Positions 60,948 through 64,000 of a DNA stretch of 64,000 bases are shown here, piece after piece. The stretch comes from Streptomyces genisteinicus (GTDB lineage Bacteria; Actinomycetota; Actinomycetes; Streptomycetales; Streptomycetaceae), in the NCBI RefSeq assembly GCF_014489615.1, contig NZ_CP060825.1, positions 1,233,001 to 1,297,000 on the forward strand. Direction: 5' to 3'. A program made the position numbers and the translations under genes. Under the pieces are notes generated by a model, which was given only the letters and a program-made list of their open reading frames with translations, made no database searches and had not been told where the DNA came from. Each line of letters begins with the position of its first letter. Positions within the stretch are counted from its first letter, which is position 1.

Positions 60948-61181
60948 TCAGGCGTTGACGCAGGTGTTGCCGAAGGCGGGGTTCAGCAGGCCGATCACGT
61001 TGACCGTGTTGCCGCACACGTTCACCGGGATGTGGATCGGCGCCTGGACGACGTTGCCCGAGAGCACGCCGGGGGAACCGACAGCGGCACCCTGGGCACC
61101 GGCGTCGGCCATGGCCACACCCGCGCCAGCGAGCACCAGACCACCGGTGGCAGCCGCAGCAGCGACGACCTTCTTGATCAT
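60948..61181 (-). CDS. chpH: Short chaplin (ChpH-like)
   Basis: 77 aa. Signal peptide to about residue 25 (AMA/DA), then one chaplin domain, GSPGVLSGNVVQAPIHIPVNVCGNTVNVIGLLNPAFGNTC, with the disulfide pair C56-C74. Secreted short chaplins assemble into amyloid-like fibrils on aerial hyphae. The two cysteines and the location beside the long chaplin indicate the ChpH rather than the Cys-free ChpE type. ATG 61181 has AGGAGG 5 nt upstream. Confidence 0.94.
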   Translation of the reverse strand: MIKKVVAAAAATGGLVLAGAGVAMADAGAQGAAVGSPGVLSGNVVQAPIHIPVNVCGNTVNVIGLLNPAFGNTCVNA

Positions 61182-61345
61182 TATTCCTCCTAGTTGGCAC
61201 AAGCGGTCCCAGCCGCGGACCGCACCACCTGTAACGAGGAGGGCGCACGGGGGCTACGAGGCGAAACCCCCATTCACTCTTTCCGGTGGGCCGGGGACAG
61301 ACGGTCGATTGGCGGCGGCTGGGCCGTTCCCCGGCGCCCGGCGGG

Positions 61346-62671
61346 TCAGCACTGGTCGATGAACCGGTCGAGGACCCGCACTCCGAAGGTCAGCCCGTCG
61401 ACCGGAACCCGCTCGTCCACGCCGTGGAACATGCCGGCGAAGTCCAGCTCCGGGGGGAGCTTGAGCGGTGCGAAGCCGAAGCAGCGGATGCCGAGGTCGT
61501 CGAAGGACTTGGCGTCGGTGCCGCCGGAGAGCATGTACGGGACGGCGCGGGCGATGGGGTCCTCGGCCTTGAGCGCGCTCTGCATGGCGTCGACGAGCGC
61601 GCCGTCGAAGCTGGTCTCCAGCGCCTTGTCGCCGTGGACGTCCTCGCGCTTCACCCGGGGGCCGAGGAGCCGGTCGAGATCGGCCAGGAACTCCTGCTCG
61701 TAGCCGGGGAGGAAGCGCCCGTCGACGTGGGCGGTCGCCTGGCCGGGGATGACGTTCACCTTGTATCCCGCGCCGAGCATGGTGGGGGCGGCGGAGTTGC
61801 GCAGGGTCGCGCCGACCATCTTGGCGATGCCGCCGAGCTTGGCGAGGGTGGCGTCCATGTCCTCGGGGTCGAGGGGGGTCCCGAGCGCGTCGGAGAGCTC
61901 GTCGAGGAACGAGCGGACCGTCTTGGTGACCCGGACCGGCCAGGTGTGGCGGCCGAGCCGGCCGACGGCCTCGCAGAGCTCGGTGATCGCGTTGTCGTTG
62001 TTGGTCATCGAACCGTGGCCGGCGGTGCCCTCGACCGTCAGCCGCATCCAGTGCATGCCCTTCTGGGCGGTCTCGACGAGGTACAGGCGCAGGTTCTCGT
62101 TGACGGTGAAGGAGAACCCGCCGACCTCGCCGATCGCCTCGGTCACGCCCTCGAACAGGTCGGGGTGCTTGTCGACCAGGTACCGGGCGCCGTAGGTGCC
62201 GCCCGCCTCCTCGTCCGCGAGGAAGGCGAGGACGATGTCGCGCGGGGGCTTGCGGCCGCTGCGCAGCCGGTCGCGGACGACCGCGAGGGTCATCGCGTCC
62301 ATGTCCTTCATGTCGACGGCGCCGCGGCCCCACACGCAGCCGTCGGCGATCTCGCCGGAGAACGGGTGGTGGGTCCAGTCCTCGGCGTTGGCCGGGACGA
62401 CGTCCGTGTGCCCGTGGATGAGGAGCGCGGGCCGGGAGGGGTCCTCCCCCTCGATCCGCGCCACGGTGGAGGCCCGTCCCTTGTGGGACTCGATGATCCG
62501 GGGTTCGAGGCCCACCTCGGCGAGTTTCGCGGCCACGTACTCGGCGGCGGCGCGCTCGCCGGGGCCGGAGTGGTCGCCGTAGTTGCTGGTGTCGATCCGG
62601 ATCAGCTCGCTGCAGAGGTCGACGACCTCGTCCTCCCCCGAGACGGTCCGGGCCGCATTGGACTCGCTCAC
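61346..62671 (-). CDS. M20-family metallopeptidase
   Basis: 441 aa di-zinc amidohydrolase or dipeptidase. Metal-binding HGHTDVVPA (His88, Asp90), GRGAVDMKD (bridging Asp120), LADEEAGG (catalytic Glu154, Glu155), and the C-terminal SGGTDAKSF region are all in place, with a dimerisation domain in the middle (EGTAGHGSM...). Substrate unknown. GTG 62671 has GGAGG 7 nt upstream; an ATG at 62824 would add an unlikely leader. Upstream of chpH on the same strand. Confidence 0.92.
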   Translation of the reverse strand: MSESNAARTVSGEDEVVDLCSELIRIDTSNYGDHSGPGERAAAEYVAAKLAEVGLEPRIIESHKGRASTVARIEGEDPSRPALLIHGHTDVVPANAEDWTHHPFSGEIADGCVWGRGAVDMKDMDAMTLAVVRDRLRSGRKPPRDIVLAFLADEEAGGTYGARYLVDKHPDLFEGVTEAIGEVGGFSFTVNENLRLYLVETAQKGMHWMRLTVEGTAGHGSMTNNDNAITELCEAVGRLGRHTWPVRVTKTVRSFLDELSDALGTPLDPEDMDATLAKLGGIAKMVGATLRNSAAPTMLGAGYKVNVIPGQATAHVDGRFLPGYEQEFLADLDRLLGPRVKREDVHGDKALETSFDGALVDAMQSALKAEDPIARAVPYMLSGGTDAKSFDDLGIRCFGFAPLKLPPELDFAGMFHGVDERVPVDGLTFGVRVLDRFIDQC

Positions 62672-62859
62672 GCTGATTCCTCCCGATGTCGCTGCTGGTG
62701 GTCCTGCCTTCATCCTCTCGCCATCGCCGCCGGTTCCCCAAGGGCGGCTCCCGGTCGTCGCACGGTGTTCACGGCGGCCGGGGGTGTGATCGGGCAGGGC
62801 CGATTGTTTGCTATGGTTTTCCACGTCGGAACGGCCCGGGGCCGCGAGACAGACACCTT

Positions 62860-62947
62860 GTCCGGGTGGCGGAATGGCAGACGCGCTAGCTTGAGGTGCT
62901 AGTGCCCTTTATCGGGCGTGGGGGTTCAAGTCCCCCCTCGGACACCA
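62860..62947 (+). tRNA. tRNA-Leu (anticodon GAG)
   Basis: Acceptor GTCCGGG (62860-62866) pairs with CTCGGAC (62937-62943), followed by A and an encoded CCA (62945-62947). Anticodon stem CTAGC/GCTAG encloses the loop TTGAGGT with anticodon GAG at 62893-62895. The long variable arm GTGCCC-TTTA-tCGGGCG makes it class II, as required for leucine, and GGTTCAAGTCC is the T-loop. It reads CUC and CUU codons; CUC is very common in this genome. An AT-rich tract with TATGGT (62812-62817) upstream may be its -10. Confidence 0.97.
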
Positions 62948-62952
62948 CAGAG

Positions 62953-62983
62953 ATCCCCACAGCTTCGGCTGTGGGGATTTTTC
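62953..62983 (+). terminator. Rho-independent terminator of tRNA-Leu
   Basis: ATCCCCACAGC / GCTGTGGGGAT with a TTCG loop, followed by a T run (62978-62982), 6 bp past the CCA. The only textbook stem plus T-tract terminator in the window. Confidence 0.92.
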
Positions 62984-63022
62984 GTTCCGCGGGGATTTCT
63001 TCCCGCACCTCTGCCGCGGCCC

Positions 63023-63086
63023 TTGACCCGGGATCGTGGTGGCTCTACGTTCTGCGATGTTCATATATGAGAACGCAGTCCAGAAC
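63023..63086 (+). promoter_or_regulatory. Promoter and operator of the pectate lyase gene
   Basis: TTGACC (63023-63028), 17-bp spacer, TACGTT (63046-63051) is a housekeeping-type promoter. Over the expected start lie nested dyads: GTTCTG (63049-63054) with CAGAAC (63081-63086), GTTC (63059-63062) with GAAC (63071-63074), and the perfect core TCATATATGA (63061-63070). The AT-rich core is very unlike its surroundings and suggests a repressor site. The repressor is not in the window. Confidence 0.6.
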
Positions 63087-63184
63087 CATGGTTCCTCGCG
63101 CGTTGGGCTGCGGCACCGCCACCGCACCGCACCAGCACCCCCGCCGACGTCTGCCCTGGATCGCAGGCGAGGAAAGGAATCCTT

Positions 63185-64000
63185 GTGCGCACCAAGAACA
63201 AGCATGTCAGAAGGGCGAGGGGCCGCACAGCGGCCGTTTTCGCCACAGCAGGTTCGGTCATCGCGGTGGGCATCGCCGCGATCGCCACCGCCACCTCGGC
63301 GTCGGCGGCCCCCGCACCGGGCTCGTACACGCTGAAGAACGCCGGCAGCGGACTCTGTCTCCAGGTGCCGGGCGCCTCCACCGGAACCGGAGTCCAGCTC
63401 GCGCAGTCGTCGTGCACCGGCACGGCAGGGCAGACCTGGACGCTCGCCGCGTCCGGCGGCGGCTACACGCTGACGGCCTCCCACAGCGGCAGGTGCGCCG
63501 GCGTCCGCGACGCCTCCACCAGCGCGGGCAAGCCCGTCGAGCAGCAGTCCTGCTCCGGCGCCGCGAGCCAGGTGTGGAAGCTGACCGAGACCGGCAGCGG
63601 CTTCCAGGTCGTCAACGGCAACGGGGGCAAGTGCCTCAACGTCAAGGACAGCTCGACGGCCTCGGGCGCCCTGGTCCAGCAGAACTCCTGCGACTCGGTG
63701 AAGAGCAAGCACTGGACCTTCACCCCCGCCGGCTCCACCCCGCCGCCCACCACTCCCCCGCCGACCACTCCTCCGCCCACCACTCCCCCGCCGACGAACC
63801 CGGGCGACCGGCCCGCGTGGCCGTCGGCCAACGGGCAGCAGGCCGTGGGCTCGACCATCGCCGTCTCCGGCACCCTCGACGGCGGCATGAAGCGCTACTA
63901 CGGCACCGGTGACCTCGGTGACGACGGTCAGAGCGAGGACCTGCCCGCGCTGTTCGAACTGGCCGACGGGGCCACCCTGCAGAACGTGATCCTCGGCTCG
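63185..64000 (+). CDS. Secreted pectate lyase with CBM13 lectin domain (5' part)
   Basis: Open to the right edge, 272 codons visible. Signal peptide to about residue 42 (ATSASAA). A ricin-type CBM13 domain at about 47-178 has three repeats with the QxW hallmarks (GQTWTL, SQVWKL, SKHWTF) and their Cys pairs. A linker of TPPPT repeats (about 180-205) leads to the start of a family PL3 pectate lyase (AVGSTIAVSGTLDGGMKRYYGTGDLGDDGQSEDLPALFELADGAT). It should bind plant cell-wall polysaccharide and cut polygalacturonate outside the cell. GTG 63185 has AAAGGA about 7 nt upstream. Confidence 0.85.
   Translation, partial: MRTKNKHVRRARGRTAAVFATAGSVIAVGIAAIATATSASAAPAPGSYTLKNAGSGLCLQVPGASTGTGVQLAQSSCTGTAGQTWTLAASGGGYTLTASHSGRCAGVRDASTSAGKPVEQQSCSGAASQVWKLTETGSGFQVVNGNGGKCLNVKDSSTASGALVQQNSCDSVKSKHWTFTPAGSTPPPTTPPPTTPPPTTPPPTNPGDRPAWPSANGQQAVGSTIAVSGTLDGGMKRYYGTGDLGDDGQSEDLPALFELADGATLQNVILGS

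Overview
High-GC DNA of Streptomyces type. Supporting evidence: very strong GC bias at third codon positions, many GTG starts with GGAGG-like ribosome sites, 4-bp GTGA/ATGA gene overlaps, a Pup-proteasome locus, mycothiol ligase mshC, a gylR-glpF-glpK-glpD glycerol locus and two chaplin genes. From about 10.3 kb to 62.7 kb the gene order matches, as far as I recall it, the S. coelicolor SCO1631-SCO1676 neighbourhood.

Region 1 (1-10.3 kb) is more accessory. A MerR regulator faces a two-gene membrane-protein operon. Next comes an ECF sigma factor with its membrane anti-sigma factor (SigK/RskA type). A convergent, translationally coupled five-gene operon follows: FAD oxidoreductase, DUF1365, two cyclopropane-fatty-acid-synthase-like methyltransferases and DUF1295. 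An NTF2-like gene diverges from it. The gene set mirrors the Mycobacterium tuberculosis sigK locus (Rv0444c-Rv0449c). Sequences matching the SigK promoter consensus stand in front of both sigK and the lipid operon, so the region reads as one self-contained sigma-factor-controlled membrane-lipid modification circuit.

Region 2 (10.3-29 kb, almost all on the minus strand) holds a Ski2-like RNA helicase, tatC and tatA, a tiny membrane protein, a zinc-ribbon protein, the WYL regulators pafC and pafB, two FKBP prolyl isomerases, pafA, a LacI/MFS pair, prcA, prcB, the frameshifted remnant of an endonuclease VII-like gene, pup, dop and the ATPase arc. This is the whole pupylation-proteasome apparatus.

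Region 3 (29-49.7 kb) carries a ferredoxin, a secreted protein, tRNA m1A58 methyltransferase, a site-2 protease, a RecB-like nuclease, an orphan response regulator, an orphan peptide-binding lipoprotein, a HAD phosphatase, metH, the glycerol regulon (gylR, glpF, glpK, glpD) with matched operators, a FadR-type regulator, a PAC2 protein and mshC.

Region 4 (49.7-64 kb) holds the actinobacterial trio SCO1664-family kinase-like protein / DUF3090 / phosphomutase-like protein, then corA, a ferritin-like protein, an F420-type oxidoreductase, an aldo/keto reductase overlapping a RecD2-derived protein whose ATPase motifs are gone, two hypothetical proteins, a long sortase-anchored chaplin and a short chaplin, an M20 peptidase, tRNA-Leu(GAG), and the 5' part of a secreted CBM13-pectate lyase that runs off the right edge.

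Convergent genes are mostly separated by long perfect GC-rich hairpins. I saw no insertion sequence, integrase, prophage or CRISPR array.
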